Origin: Rossellomorea aquimaris
GTDB lineage: Bacteria; Bacillota; Bacilli; Bacillales; Bacillaceae_B
Direction: 5' to 3'
DNA length: 64,000 nucleotides
Assembly: GCF_003315075.1 (NCBI RefSeq)
Contig: NZ_QNRJ01000011.1
Coordinates: 1 to 64,000, forward strand
Shown here one piece after another: positions 41,597 to 50,478 of this stretch. Position 1 is the first letter of the stretch, and each line of letters begins with the position of its first letter. The notes beneath the pieces were generated by a model. The model saw only the letters and a list, made by a program, of their open reading frames with translations, was not told the DNA's origin and ran no database searches. Position numbers and translations under genes: made by a program.

Positions 41597-41607
41597 TGCA
41601 ACCACTC

Positions 41608-42528
41608 CTAGTTAAGTTCAATTCGTTTGTTAAAGAATCGGTATAAAACATCTACGAATAAATTGACGATTACGAAGACAAGGGATGCGACCAGTACTCC
41701 GCCCTGAACCATCGGAAGGTCACGTGTACGGATCGAGTCAACGATCATACGGCCGAGCCCATTGATGGCAAAGACCGATTCAATTAATACCGTCCCTCCG
41801 AGAAGTGCCCCAAACTGAAGGCCGACCACCGTGATGACAGGAATCAAGGCATTGCGCAGGGCATGCTTATAGATAATGGCAAAGCTTTTTAAACCTTTTG
41901 CCTGAGCAGTACGGATATAGTCCTGCCTTACGACCTCAAGCATGCTGGATCGGGTCATTCTGGCTACGATGGCAGCTCCTCCGACCCCGAGCGTAAAGGC
42001 CGGTAAAATGATGTGCAGCATGCTGTCCCATCCCGCAACAGGTAAAAGCTGAAGTTTTACAGAGAATAAATAAATGGATAGAAGACCTAGAAAGAAGCTT
42101 GGAAGGGAGATCCCTAATAAAGCGACGATCATCACGGAAATATCGGTAGCAGAGTATGGTCTGACTGCCGAAATGATCCCTGCTGTCATTCCAAGGACAA
42201 TCGTAATGAGAATACTGTAGAAGGCCAGTTCAATCGTGATCGGTAAGCGGGTCATGATTTCCTGGATGACAGGCTGCTGGCTCTTCAGAGATTGTCCAAG
42301 GTCACCCTGGAAAACATTCATGATGTATTCTCCATATTGAACATACAGTGGTCGGTTCAAGCCGAGCTCTGTCCGTAGTTGATTGATCGCTTCTTTCGAG
42401 GCACCTTCCCCTGCAAGTATGATAGCCGGGTCTCCGGGAACCATCTGCATGATGAGAAAGACAACCAGGGTCACACCGAATATGACGGGGATGATTTCTA
42501 TTAATCTTCTGAAAATGTACAATATCAT
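41608..42528 (-). CDS. oppB: ABC importer permease, OppB/DppB-like
   Basis: A 306-residue permease, six membrane segments: [31 protein letters not shown] at the start (OppB signature), EAA-type loop [31 protein letters not shown], and FNKRIELN at the end. GGAGGA ribosome site. Second gene of the operon. Confidence 0.93.
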   Translation of the reverse strand: MILYIFRRLIEIIPVIFGVTLVVFLIMQMVPGDPAIILAGEGASKEAINQLRTELGLNRPLYVQYGEYIMNVFQGDLGQSLKSQQPVIQEIMTRLPITIELAFYSILITIVLGMTAGIISAVRPYSATDISVMIVALLGISLPSFFLGLLSIYLFSVKLQLLPVAGWDSMLHIILPAFTLGVGGAAIVARMTRSSMLEVVRQDYIRTAQAKGLKSFAIIYKHALRNALIPVITVVGLQFGALLGGTVLIESVFAINGLGRMIVDSIRTRDLPMVQGGVLVASLVFVIVNLFVDVLYRFFNKRIELN

Positions 42529-42544
42529 TTCCTATTCCTCCTTA

Positions 42545-43450
42545 TTATGATTTCAGTCTCGGATCAAGCGCGTCCCGAAGTCCGTCCCCGAAAAGATTAA
42601 AGCCGAGTACGAGAATGGAAATCGCCAACCCCGGGAAGAGGGCGATGTAGGGAGCCGTGAATAAAAAGTCCCTTCCGCTGGACAGCATTGTACCCCATTC
42701 AGGTGAAGGAGGCTGTGCTCCTAATCCAAGGAAGGATAATCCCGCTGCTGAAAGGATGGCGGTGGCGAGACGCAAGGATCCTTGAATGATGATGGGAGAT
42801 AAAATGTTCGGCAGGATGTGCCTGAAGATGATGATGAAATCATTGGCTCCAAGCGAACGAATGGCATCGATATATTCAAGCTTCTTCGTTTCAAGCGTTG
42901 ATCCCCGTACAACCCTTGCAAATAAAGGGATGGAGAACACCCCGACGGCAATCATGACATTTACAAGGCTCGGTCCCAGTGCAGAGATGATGGCAAGAGC
43001 CAATAGGATCCCAGGGAAAGCAAGCATGACATCCAGGATTCTGCTGATGAAGGTATCGATCCATCCTCCATAAAACCCTGAAATCAACCCCATGATGATG
43101 CCAAAGAAAGCACCGAAGCCGACTGCGGCAAAACCGACCCCCATTGAAAGACGGGAGCCGTAGAGGATCCTGGCTAGGATATCCCGTCCTTTATCATCCG
43201 TCCCCATCCAATGCTCTGTACTCGGGGGCTGGAGTTTATTGTCCAGTTGAATGTCATAAGGATCATGTACAGCGAGTAAAGGAGCAAACAGGGCAATGAG
43301 AATATAGAAGAGAATGATCCCTCCACCGACTACTGCTGCCTTGTTCCTTGAAAAGGTTTCCCAAAATGGTTTGATTCTTGTTTCAAACAGGCCGGGCTTT
43401 GACTCAAGTATGGGTGATTGAATTTCTTGAACTTTAAGTTCTGTCGACAT
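42545..43450 (-). CDS. oppC: ABC importer permease, OppC/DppC-like
   Basis: A 301-residue permease with an N-terminal cytoplasmic stretch, QPPSTEHWMGTDDKGRDILARILYGSRLSMGVG (OppC signature), EAA loop LEYIDAIRSLGANDFIIIFRHILPN and GTMLSSGRDFLFTAPYIALFPGLAI. GAGGAGG ribosome site. First gene of the leftward operon, with the divergent binding-protein gene on the other side, so 43451-43638 must hold both promoters. Confidence 0.93.
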   Translation of the reverse strand: MSTELKVQEIQSPILESKPGLFETRIKPFWETFSRNKAAVVGGGIILFYILIALFAPLLAVHDPYDIQLDNKLQPPSTEHWMGTDDKGRDILARILYGSRLSMGVGFAAVGFGAFFGIIMGLISGFYGGWIDTFISRILDVMLAFPGILLALAIISALGPSLVNVMIAVGVFSIPLFARVVRGSTLETKKLEYIDAIRSLGANDFIIIFRHILPNILSPIIIQGSLRLATAILSAAGLSFLGLGAQPPSPEWGTMLSSGRDFLFTAPYIALFPGLAISILVLGFNLFGDGLRDALDPRLKS

Positions 43451-43638
43451 GACGTTTCCTCCTCATTGAAATGGTTTGTGTAATTCAAAGATAGAGGAAG
43501 AGGCGTGGAAAGGGAAGGTGATAAGTTTGAATTGTCAAAATAATTAAAAAGTTGGTAAAGATATTGAAAATCATTCGCTGTTTTCTTTTTTATAATGCAG
43601 ATAGGCACCAACAATACGGAAAAGGGAGAGTGGAGGAA

Positions 43639-45210
43639 TTGAAAGAAAAGAAGAAGTATTTCAGGGGGATCGCAGGATTATTGATCGTGATGGTCATGCT
43701 CATCACCCAGGCGTGTTCAACAAGTAATGTAGAAAGTGAAACCGCAAGCAAACAAGGCGGTGAATCAGAAGGCGGGATACTGAAGGTCGTCCGATTATCC
43801 GATGCAACCAATTTGGACCCCCACTTCATCACAGATATTCCGTCCGCCAATGTACTTTATCAAAAGGTGTACGAGAGCCTTGTAACGTTTGATAAAGAAA
43901 TGAACATTGTTCCGTCATTGGCGAAAAGCTGGGAGCAGCCGGACGAAACGACGTGGGAATTCACATTAAATGAGGGAATCATGTTCCATGACGGATCTGA
44001 ATTTAACGCAGAGGCAGTCAAAGTAACGTTCGACCGCTTATTGGATCCTAACACCGGGTCTCCTCAAAAGGATAAACTCGGGATGATCAAAGAAATCAAC
44101 GTACTGGATGAATATAAAGTGCAGTTCAAGCTCGATGCTCCTTATGCACCTCTCTTATCGATCCTTGCAAGTAACGAAGGAAGCATCATGAGCCCGAAAG
44201 CCGTGAAAGACAATCCTGAAAGTCTTGCTAAGCACCCGATTGGAACCGGGCCATTTGCCTTCAATTCATGGAAGTCAGGTCAGTCCATCACCCTCGAGAA
44301 AAACGAAGAGTATTGGGGAGAACAGCCGAATATTGATGGAATCGAGTTTCAGGTAGTACCAGAGGACGCCACCCGCTTAGCGATGATTGAAACGGGTGAA
44401 GCTCATATCAGTGATCAAGTGCCCGTAACTGAAATCGAGCGCATCGAAAGCTCCGATACATTGAATCTGTACCGAACAGAAGGGTTAGCCGTCGAATATG
44501 TCGGATTCAATACGCAAAAAGAGCCCTTTGATAATGTAAAGGTAAGACAGGCTATTTCCATGGCCATTGAAAGAGAAGCAATCATAAAAGGTGTCTATAA
44601 CGGAGTGGGTACGTTAGCGAATGCTGCCATGAGTCCGCAAGTATTCGGTCATAGTGAAAACGTGAAACCGTATGAGTATGACCCGAATTCTGCCAAGGAG
44701 CTTTTGAAAGAAGCAGGATTTGAAAAAGGTCTTGAGCTGACACTGATTACAAGTGACCGTAAAGAACGGATCAATATGGCGGAAGTCATTCAGTCCCAGC
44801 TGAAGGGAATCGGGATCAAAGTGAATATTCAAGTGCTTGAATATGGTGCGTATATTGAAGCCGTAGACACAGGAGAACAAGATATGTTCATCGGTGGTTG
44901 GGGGAATGCAACAGGCGATGGAGACTACAACCAATACAACTTGTTCCACTCTTCTTCCCACGGTTCACCAGGAAACCATTTCTATTACACCAATGAAAAA
45001 GTCGATGATCTCATCGAGCAGGCAAGAAAAGAAGTGGACCCTGAAGTCAGAAAGACATTATATGAAGAAGCGATGACCATTGAAATGGAAGAAGCGGTAT
45101 ACATTCCGATTCGGAACTACGAGCATTTAGCAGTGTACAACAATGAAGTGAAGAATTTCTGGTTGAGTGCCGCCAACTACTTAATGGTGAATGACGCAAC
45201 GATCGAATAG
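43639..45210 (+). CDS. peptide/nickel-type ABC substrate-binding lipoprotein (paralog 2)
   Basis: A family-5 solute-binding lipoprotein of about 520 residues: signal segment (FRGIAGLLIVMVMLITQAC, lipobox TQAC), ILKVVRLSDATNLDPHFITD, GIMFHDGSEFNAEAVKVTFDRLLDP, HPIGTGPFAFNSW, and NQYNLFHSSSHGSPGN. Start could be TTG 43639 or GTG 43630; the frame is open further. Delivers its ligand to the divergent OppBCDF importer. Its closeness to the protein at 33011 is clear from shared motifs throughout. Confidence 0.9.
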   Translation: MKEKKKYFRGIAGLLIVMVMLITQACSTSNVESETASKQGGESEGGILKVVRLSDATNLDPHFITDIPSANVLYQKVYESLVTFDKEMNIVPSLAKSWEQPDETTWEFTLNEGIMFHDGSEFNAEAVKVTFDRLLDPNTGSPQKDKLGMIKEINVLDEYKVQFKLDAPYAPLLSILASNEGSIMSPKAVKDNPESLAKHPIGTGPFAFNSWKSGQSITLEKNEEYWGEQPNIDGIEFQVVPEDATRLAMIETGEAHISDQVPVTEIERIESSDTLNLYRTEGLAVEYVGFNTQKEPFDNVKVRQAISMAIEREAIIKGVYNGVGTLANAAMSPQVFGHSENVKPYEYDPNSAKELLKEAGFEKGLELTLITSDRKERINMAEVIQSQLKGIGIKVNIQVLEYGAYIEAVDTGEQDMFIGGWGNATGDGDYNQYNLFHSSSHGSPGNHFYYTNEKVDDLIEQARKEVDPEVRKTLYEEAMTIEMEEAVYIPIRNYEHLAVYNNEVKNFWLSAANYLMVNDATIE

Positions 45211-45211
45211 G

Positions 45212-45241
45212 GGATGGTTCGGGTGGTGATAAGCACCATCC
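45212..45241 (+). promoter_or_regulatory. intercistronic hairpin
   Basis: GGATGGT (45212-45218) and ACCATCC (45235-45241) flank an inner GGTG/CACC stem between the binding-protein gene and the first amidohydrolase. Without a T-run it may protect the upstream message rather than terminate. Confidence 0.5.
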
Positions 45242-45278
45242 GTAATCTTGTAAACACTAAATCTTGGAGGTTGATTCT

Positions 45279-46523
45279 ATGAAAACGATTTGGATGAAAA
45301 ATGTAAGAATGGAAACCGGTTTTGAGAAAGAGAATGAAGTCGTGACAGGGACACTTACCGAATATGCCCATGTCAAAATAGAAGGTGGAAAGATTACGGC
45401 CATCTCACGTGACGAGTCAGAGATTGAAGCTGGAGCGGACGTGTTGGATGCAAAAGGAAAGTTGATCCTGCCTTCCTTACGTGAAATGCACATCCATATC
45501 GATAAAACCTACTTCAGTGGTCCATGGAAGGCTTGCCGTCCGATCACAAAAGGAATTTTTACAAGAATAGAAGAAGAACAGGAGCTGCTTCCCAAGCAAT
45601 TGCCATACGCACAGGAGAGAGCTGAAAAGATGATTGAGCTGCTGCTTCAAAATGGCCACACTCACATCCGGACGCACTGCAACATCGAACCGACTTCCGG
45701 CTTAAAGCACCTGGAAGTCACCGTTAAAGCATTAGAGAAATATAAACATCACCTCACTTATGACATTGTGGCGTTTCCTCAGCACGGGCTTCTGCGCAGC
45801 AATTCAGTGGAACTGATGCGGGAAGCCATGAAAAATGGTGCCACCCTTGTCGGGGGAGTCGATCCGGCGACAGTTGACCGACATATCGATCAATCGCTCT
45901 ATACGACTTTTGACATTGCCACAGAGCATAATGCCGGTGTCGACATTCACCTTCATGACCCGGACACACTTGGCGCTTTCACCTTTGAACGTCTTGCTGA
46001 TTTTACAAGAGAGGCGAACTTGAAGGGGCGTGTCACGATCAGTCATGCCATTGCACTTGGTGATCTTGAGGGGCAATCTCTTACCGACATGATGTCCACT
46101 CTGAAAGATCAAGAGATTGATATTACCACGACGATCCCGATTAACCGTCCAACCATTCCGGTTCCGACTCTGGATCAGTACGGTTTACAGGTATCCGTCG
46201 GTCATGACAGCTTAACAGATCACTGGTCACCTTTTGGAACCGGGGATACGATCGAGAAGCTGAATATCCTTGCTGAACGATTCCGACTGATCGATGAGTA
46301 CTCCATCAACCGTACATGGAAATATGCATCCGGAGGGATCACGCCGTTGGATGATGCGGGGAAACAGGTGTGGCCTCAAGTAGGGGACGCAGCAGACTTC
46401 CTCCTGGTGGAAGCAAGCTGTTCAGCGGAAGCAGTGGCAAGGAGAGCAAAAATTGATTCTGTTTATAAGAACGGGGAAAAGGTGTTGCTGCCTCACTCTG
46501 AATCTGTACTGATCAATAAATAA
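45279..46523 (+). CDS. cytosine deaminase-like amidohydrolase 1
   Basis: A 414-residue metal-dependent hydrolase of the amidohydrolase superfamily, closest in pattern to CodA-type deaminases. Ligands: His71 and His73 in EMHIHIDKTYF, a further His in AFPQHGLLRS and DIHLHDPDTLG, VTISHAIALGD, and the catalytic Asp in VGHDSLTDHWSPFGTGD. N- and C-terminal strands form the small beta domain. TTGGAGG precedes ATG 45279. Acts on an imported compound, judging by the operon. Substrate unknown. Confidence 0.85.
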   Translation: MKTIWMKNVRMETGFEKENEVVTGTLTEYAHVKIEGGKITAISRDESEIEAGADVLDAKGKLILPSLREMHIHIDKTYFSGPWKACRPITKGIFTRIEEEQELLPKQLPYAQERAEKMIELLLQNGHTHIRTHCNIEPTSGLKHLEVTVKALEKYKHHLTYDIVAFPQHGLLRSNSVELMREAMKNGATLVGGVDPATVDRHIDQSLYTTFDIATEHNAGVDIHLHDPDTLGAFTFERLADFTREANLKGRVTISHAIALGDLEGQSLTDMMSTLKDQEIDITTTIPINRPTIPVPTLDQYGLQVSVGHDSLTDHWSPFGTGDTIEKLNILAERFRLIDEYSINRTWKYASGGITPLDDAGKQVWPQVGDAADFLLVEASCSAEAVARRAKIDSVYKNGEKVLLPHSESVLINK

Positions 46524-46541
46524 TAGAAGGGAGACGTTTCG

Positions 46542-47777
46542 ATGATCTGGTTGAAAAATGTGAAGCTTGAAGTAGGAAACATAGAAAATGGAGGCATGAC
46601 CGAAACGAAAACAGAGCTTTTTCACCTCGGGGTCAAGGAAGGGAAAATCGTTCAACAGCTGCCTCATACACAGCCCATACCCGAGACTGCTGATGTGATC
46701 TATGATATAAAAGGTCACTTGGCCATTCCGACCTTTAACGAAATGCATAACCATTTGGACAAAACGTATCTAACGCTTGGATGGAAAGCGACGAAGCCCG
46801 TTAAAAACCTGAAAGAAAGATTGCAGTTTGAAGCAGAGGAGCTGACAGAACTCGCACCAACGACCAAAGAAAGAGCGAAACGGATGATCGACGAAATCCT
46901 TTCAAACGGTTCAACGCATATCCGCACTCACGTAAACATTGATCCATACATTGGATTGAAGAACCTCGAGGGTGTCATCGAGGCATTGGAAGAGTATAAG
47001 CATGCGGTGACTGCGGATATCATTGCCTTCCCGCAGCACGGATTATTAAGAGATTCCGTGCCGGCATTGATGAGGGAAGCGATGAGAAATGGAGCCACCA
47101 TGGTTGGTGGCCTCGACCCTGCAGGAATCGATCGCTCAATTGAAAAATCACTCTATGAAACCATGAATATCGCAACAGAGTTTAATGCGGATGTAGACAT
47201 CCATCTGCACGACAGCGGGCATGTGGGGACCTACACGATCGATAAGTGGATCGATATGGTGGAAGAGTCGAATTGGCAGAACCGGACAGCCATCAGTCAT
47301 GCCTTCTGTATCGGGGAGGTGCCGGAAGTGAAACAGGTTGAACTGGCAGAGAGGTTAAGAGATAACGGAGTGGCAATCATGTCGACCATTCCTTTGACAA
47401 AGTCCCTTCCGCCAATCAAGCTCCTGGATGATCATGGAGTGAAGGTCCATCTTGGGTGTGATGGATTCTATGACTCCTGGAGTCCGCTTGGTCACGGGGA
47501 CGTGTTAGAGAAAGTGTATAAATACGGCCAGGTGACAAGAAGAAGTGATGAAGTATCCTTAAGGGACAGTCTGAAGTGGATAACTGGCGGAACAACGGCA
47601 TTGACGAAAACAGGTGAATACAAGTGGCCGAAAGTGGAAGATGATGCAAGCTTTATTTTCGTTGACGCTGCTTCATCAGCGGAAGTCGTTGCCAGAAGAC
47701 CGAAACGACTGGCCGTGATGAACAAAGGGAAAGTGGTATATGGGTCTCTCTGGAGTACCCATGAGCTGGTGAAATGA
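46542..47777 (+). CDS. cytosine deaminase-like amidohydrolase 2
   Basis: A 411-residue paralog of the previous gene. Ligands are kept: His69 and His71 in EMHNHLDKTYL, AFPQHGLLRDS, DIHLHDSGHVG, AISHAFCIG, and catalytic Asp in HLGCDGFYDSWSPLGHGD. Pocket-lining residues differ between the two (LTLGWKATKP vs FSGPWKACRP; CDGFYDSW vs HDSLTDHW), so they likely take successive or variant substrates. AGAAGGGAGA ribosome site. Confidence 0.85.
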   Translation: MIWLKNVKLEVGNIENGGMTETKTELFHLGVKEGKIVQQLPHTQPIPETADVIYDIKGHLAIPTFNEMHNHLDKTYLTLGWKATKPVKNLKERLQFEAEELTELAPTTKERAKRMIDEILSNGSTHIRTHVNIDPYIGLKNLEGVIEALEEYKHAVTADIIAFPQHGLLRDSVPALMREAMRNGATMVGGLDPAGIDRSIEKSLYETMNIATEFNADVDIHLHDSGHVGTYTIDKWIDMVEESNWQNRTAISHAFCIGEVPEVKQVELAERLRDNGVAIMSTIPLTKSLPPIKLLDDHGVKVHLGCDGFYDSWSPLGHGDVLEKVYKYGQVTRRSDEVSLRDSLKWITGGTTALTKTGEYKWPKVEDDASFIFVDAASSAEVVARRPKRLAVMNKGKVVYGSLWSTHELVK

Positions 47778-48703
47778 AAGAAAAGGTAAATGGAAAGCCC
47801 GTGTATCTCTACATGGGCCTCCTTTTTTGTGTCATATGCTGGGGAAGTAATTTTATTTTCGGTGCGATTTTAGTGCACTATTTCAAGCCGATGGAAATCG
47901 CATTTTTACGGCTTATTTTTATTACTCTGTTCCTGCTTATCGTATTCTACAAGTCAATTAGACAATTTTCTTCGTTGAAATCCATGGTCATCCCACTGCT
48001 CTTCATCGGTTTCATTGGCGTGACCTTGAATCATTGGAGCTTCTATGCCAGCTTGACCACGGCATCGCCCGTAACGGCGGCCTTGATCCTGGCTACGGCA
48101 CCCATTTGTACATCCCTTATCAATTCGGTTGTATTTAAGGAACGCAAAAGTCCGTTTTTCTGGATGTGGAGCCTTTTCAGCTTTTTCGGCGTGCTCCTGG
48201 TCATCATGAAGAAAGGGGCCATAGTGATCGGTATGGGAGAAGGGTATATCTTCCTCACGATGCTTACATTTTCCGTGTTCATGATTCTTGTAGAACGATA
48301 TGCAAGGCACCTTTCTTCTATTCTATTGACCTTTTATTCGACCATGGTGGGGTTGATCTTGATGACCGTGTTTTTGCCATTCTCCGACGTTACTTTTCTG
48401 AGGTCCGTCCCCTTCAGCATTTGGATGCTGCTTTTTTTTACAGCGATCATCATGCATGGGATATGCCCGCTTATTTGGAACCATTGCATATCAGAAATCG
48501 GTTCTACGAATACATCCCTGCTCCTGAACATTGAACCGTTTGTGGCAATGGTGGTTGGATACATTGTGTTGAAAGAGTCGGTAAGCACTATGCAAATGAT
48601 CGGGGCAATCACTATACTAATAAGCGTCACAATGGCTCTCCATTCCAATCGAATGGGACAGAGGGACAGGCACCTTGTCCCGACAAACTCAAATACACTA
48701 TGA
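47774..48703 (+). CDS. EamA/DMT-family transporter
   Basis: A 309-residue, ten-segment membrane protein with two EamA halves (YLYMGLLFCVICWGSNFIFGAILVHYFKPMEIAFLR and the second from KKGAIVIGMGEGYIFLTMLTF). ATG overlaps the previous stop (ATGA), so it is co-translated. DMT proteins usually export metabolites, here perhaps a breakdown product. The last residues (QRDRHLVPTNSNTL) are coded by a copy of the GGGACAGG-family repeat, so the natural C terminus may be shorter. Confidence 0.83.
   Translation: MKEKVNGKPVYLYMGLLFCVICWGSNFIFGAILVHYFKPMEIAFLRLIFITLFLLIVFYKSIRQFSSLKSMVIPLLFIGFIGVTLNHWSFYASLTTASPVTAALILATAPICTSLINSVVFKERKSPFFWMWSLFSFFGVLLVIMKKGAIVIGMGEGYIFLTMLTFSVFMILVERYARHLSSILLTFYSTMVGLILMTVFLPFSDVTFLRSVPFSIWMLLFFTAIIMHGICPLIWNHCISEIGSTNTSLLLNIEPFVAMVVGYIVLKESVSTMQMIGAITILISVTMALHSNRMGQRDRHLVPTNSNTL
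48657..48690 (+). repeat. GGGACAGGYACC-type repeat at the EamA gene end
   Basis: GGGACAGGCACCTTGTCCC (48663-48681) within the EamA gene's last codons resembles the GGGACAGGTACC family at 6183-6233. A looser copy, GGGACGAGGGAGCGGTCGCC TTGTCC, follows the stop. Confidence 0.5.
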
Positions 48704-48900
48704 TGATTGTTACGGGACGAGGGAGCGGTCGCCTTGTCCTCCAAATTTCTACAACTATTTCCCCGGAAATTGATAAAAAATAATAGAATTCTACAAAGTG
48801 TGTCATGCTGACTATTTTTCACCTTCAAGAAATCGTCAGCATTAAACTTCTAAAGGCACTAAAACTTCTGTAAAATGAAACGTAAATTGAGGGGGAGATA

Positions 48901-50223
48901 ATGATGGAACCTACATACGGCTTGAAACCTGCTTTACTTTCCGATCTAAAAGCAATGAAAGAAACCTTCTGGTCAAACTCATCACTGAAATCCTGGGTCA
49001 ATTCTGATACAAACCCTGTAGAGGGGAGTGATATCTATGAAGCTGAAAAGAGGCTTCTTCGGTTTGCCCCGTACATAAGACACGTATATCCCGAAACAGA
49101 AGAGAAGAATGGAATCATTGAGTCACCTATCCAATGGCTTCCGGATATGCAGAGAGAACTGGAAAAATATTATCAAACTACCATATCGGGAAAGCTACTG
49201 TTGAAATGTGACAATGAGCTGCCCATTGCCGGTTCCATTAAAGCCAGAGGGGGAATCTACGAAGTACTGAAGCTGGCAGAAACTCTGCTGATTCAACACG
49301 ATATGATTCAATTGACGGACGACTACTCCGTGTTAGCCAATCCCTCGTTTAAGGAGTTCTTTTCACAGTACTCCATTGCGGTAGGCTCGACGGGGAACTT
49401 AGCCTTAAGTATTGGAACCATCGGTGCAGCTCTTGGTTTCAATGTGACGGTTCATATGTCACGTGAAGCGAAAGAGTGGAAAAAGGAGCTTCTCAGAGAA
49501 AAAGGAGTAACGGTGATCGAGCATCAGAACGATTTCTCCTATGCCGTTGAAGAAGGGCGAAAGCAATGTATGAAGGACCCGAATGGTTTTTTCATAGATG
49601 ATGAAAACTCGAAGGATCTTTTCATGGGCTATGCAGTCGCTGCACTGCGGTTGCGAAAGCAGTTAGAAGAAAAGGGGATTGTTGTTGACCGGGATCATCC
49701 ATTGATTGTGTATTTGCCATGCGGTGTCGGGGGTGGACCTGGAGGGGTGACGTACGGATTGAAGCATGTATTTGGTGATCATGTTCATTGTTATTTTGCC
49801 GAACCAACCAATTCTCCATGTATGCTTCTTGGGCTTTCGACCGGAAAGCATGAAAAGATTTCTGTCCAGGATATAGGATTAAGCAATCGGACAGAAGCCG
49901 ATGGACTGGCCGTCGGGCGCCCCTCAGCATTAGCAGGAAGGATGGTGCAGGAACTGGTGAACGGCGTGTATACAGTCAATGATGAGAACTTATTTAAAAT
50001 GCTGGCTCTTTTACACCAATCAGAATCCATTTCCTTAGAGCCTTCCGCGCTTGCCGGGATGCTTGGCCCAACCTCTATACAGATACGAGAGCATCTTGAA
50101 TCCCTTTCGTTAACTAGAACTCAATTAACTCAAGCGACTCATCTAGTGTGGGCGACAGGTGGGAACTTAGTGCCTGCACAGATTATGGAAAGTTATGTTG
50201 CTATGGGGAAAGGATTTTTATAG
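48901..50223 (+). CDS. dsdA: D-serine ammonia-lyase
   Basis: A 440-residue PLP enzyme that breaks D-serine to pyruvate and ammonia. PLP lysine is Lys114 in LPIAGSIKARGG; the phosphate-binding loop is VGSTGNLALSIGTIGA, and the C-terminal half has PCGVGGGPGGVTYGLK and ATGGNLVP. Length and motifs match DsdA. AGGGGGAGATA ribosome site. Lies directly after the amidohydrolase/EamA operon but with a 197-base gap, so it may be separately expressed. Confidence 0.93.
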   Translation: MMEPTYGLKPALLSDLKAMKETFWSNSSLKSWVNSDTNPVEGSDIYEAEKRLLRFAPYIRHVYPETEEKNGIIESPIQWLPDMQRELEKYYQTTISGKLLLKCDNELPIAGSIKARGGIYEVLKLAETLLIQHDMIQLTDDYSVLANPSFKEFFSQYSIAVGSTGNLALSIGTIGAALGFNVTVHMSREAKEWKKELLREKGVTVIEHQNDFSYAVEEGRKQCMKDPNGFFIDDENSKDLFMGYAVAALRLRKQLEEKGIVVDRDHPLIVYLPCGVGGGPGGVTYGLKHVFGDHVHCYFAEPTNSPCMLLGLSTGKHEKISVQDIGLSNRTEADGLAVGRPSALAGRMVQELVNGVYTVNDENLFKMLALLHQSESISLEPSALAGMLGPTSIQIREHLESLSLTRTQLTQATHLVWATGGNLVPAQIMESYVAMGKGFL

Positions 50224-50228
50224 TGCTT

Positions 50229-50280
50229 AGGGACGGACCTTGTGCTTTCAAATGAAGGCATGAGGTCCGTCCCTCTTTTT
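50229..50280 (+). terminator. GGGACGGACC palindromic repeat, dsdA terminator
   Basis: AGGGACGGACCT (50229-50240) and AGGTCCGTCCCT (50263-50274), then CTTTTT. A second terminator-like stem AAAAGACTG/CAGTCTTT follows at 50288-50327. Confidence 0.85.
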
Positions 50281-50385
50281 CTCACAAAAAAGACTGCCAA
50301 ACGAAAATCGATCGTCCAACAGTCTTTAAATTTATATTGATTAGAATGGGAATTTGTGATAAATTAGAACAGAAACGCTTAAGCT

Positions 50386-50437
50386 GAGTAAATTAAAACA
50401 TATTACCTCAATAATAATTATATAACATAATTTACTC
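50386..50437. promoter_or_regulatory. inverted repeat in the helD upstream region
   Basis: GAGTAAATT (50386-50394) and AATTTACTC (50429-50437) enclose an AT-rich stretch (CATATTACC, TATATAACAT) in the 255-base gap before helD. It may be an operator or leader structure. Confidence 0.4.
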
Positions 50438-50478
50438 TTTCGTCAACCCTCAATTTTTTTAGGAAAAGGAGTGCTTGG

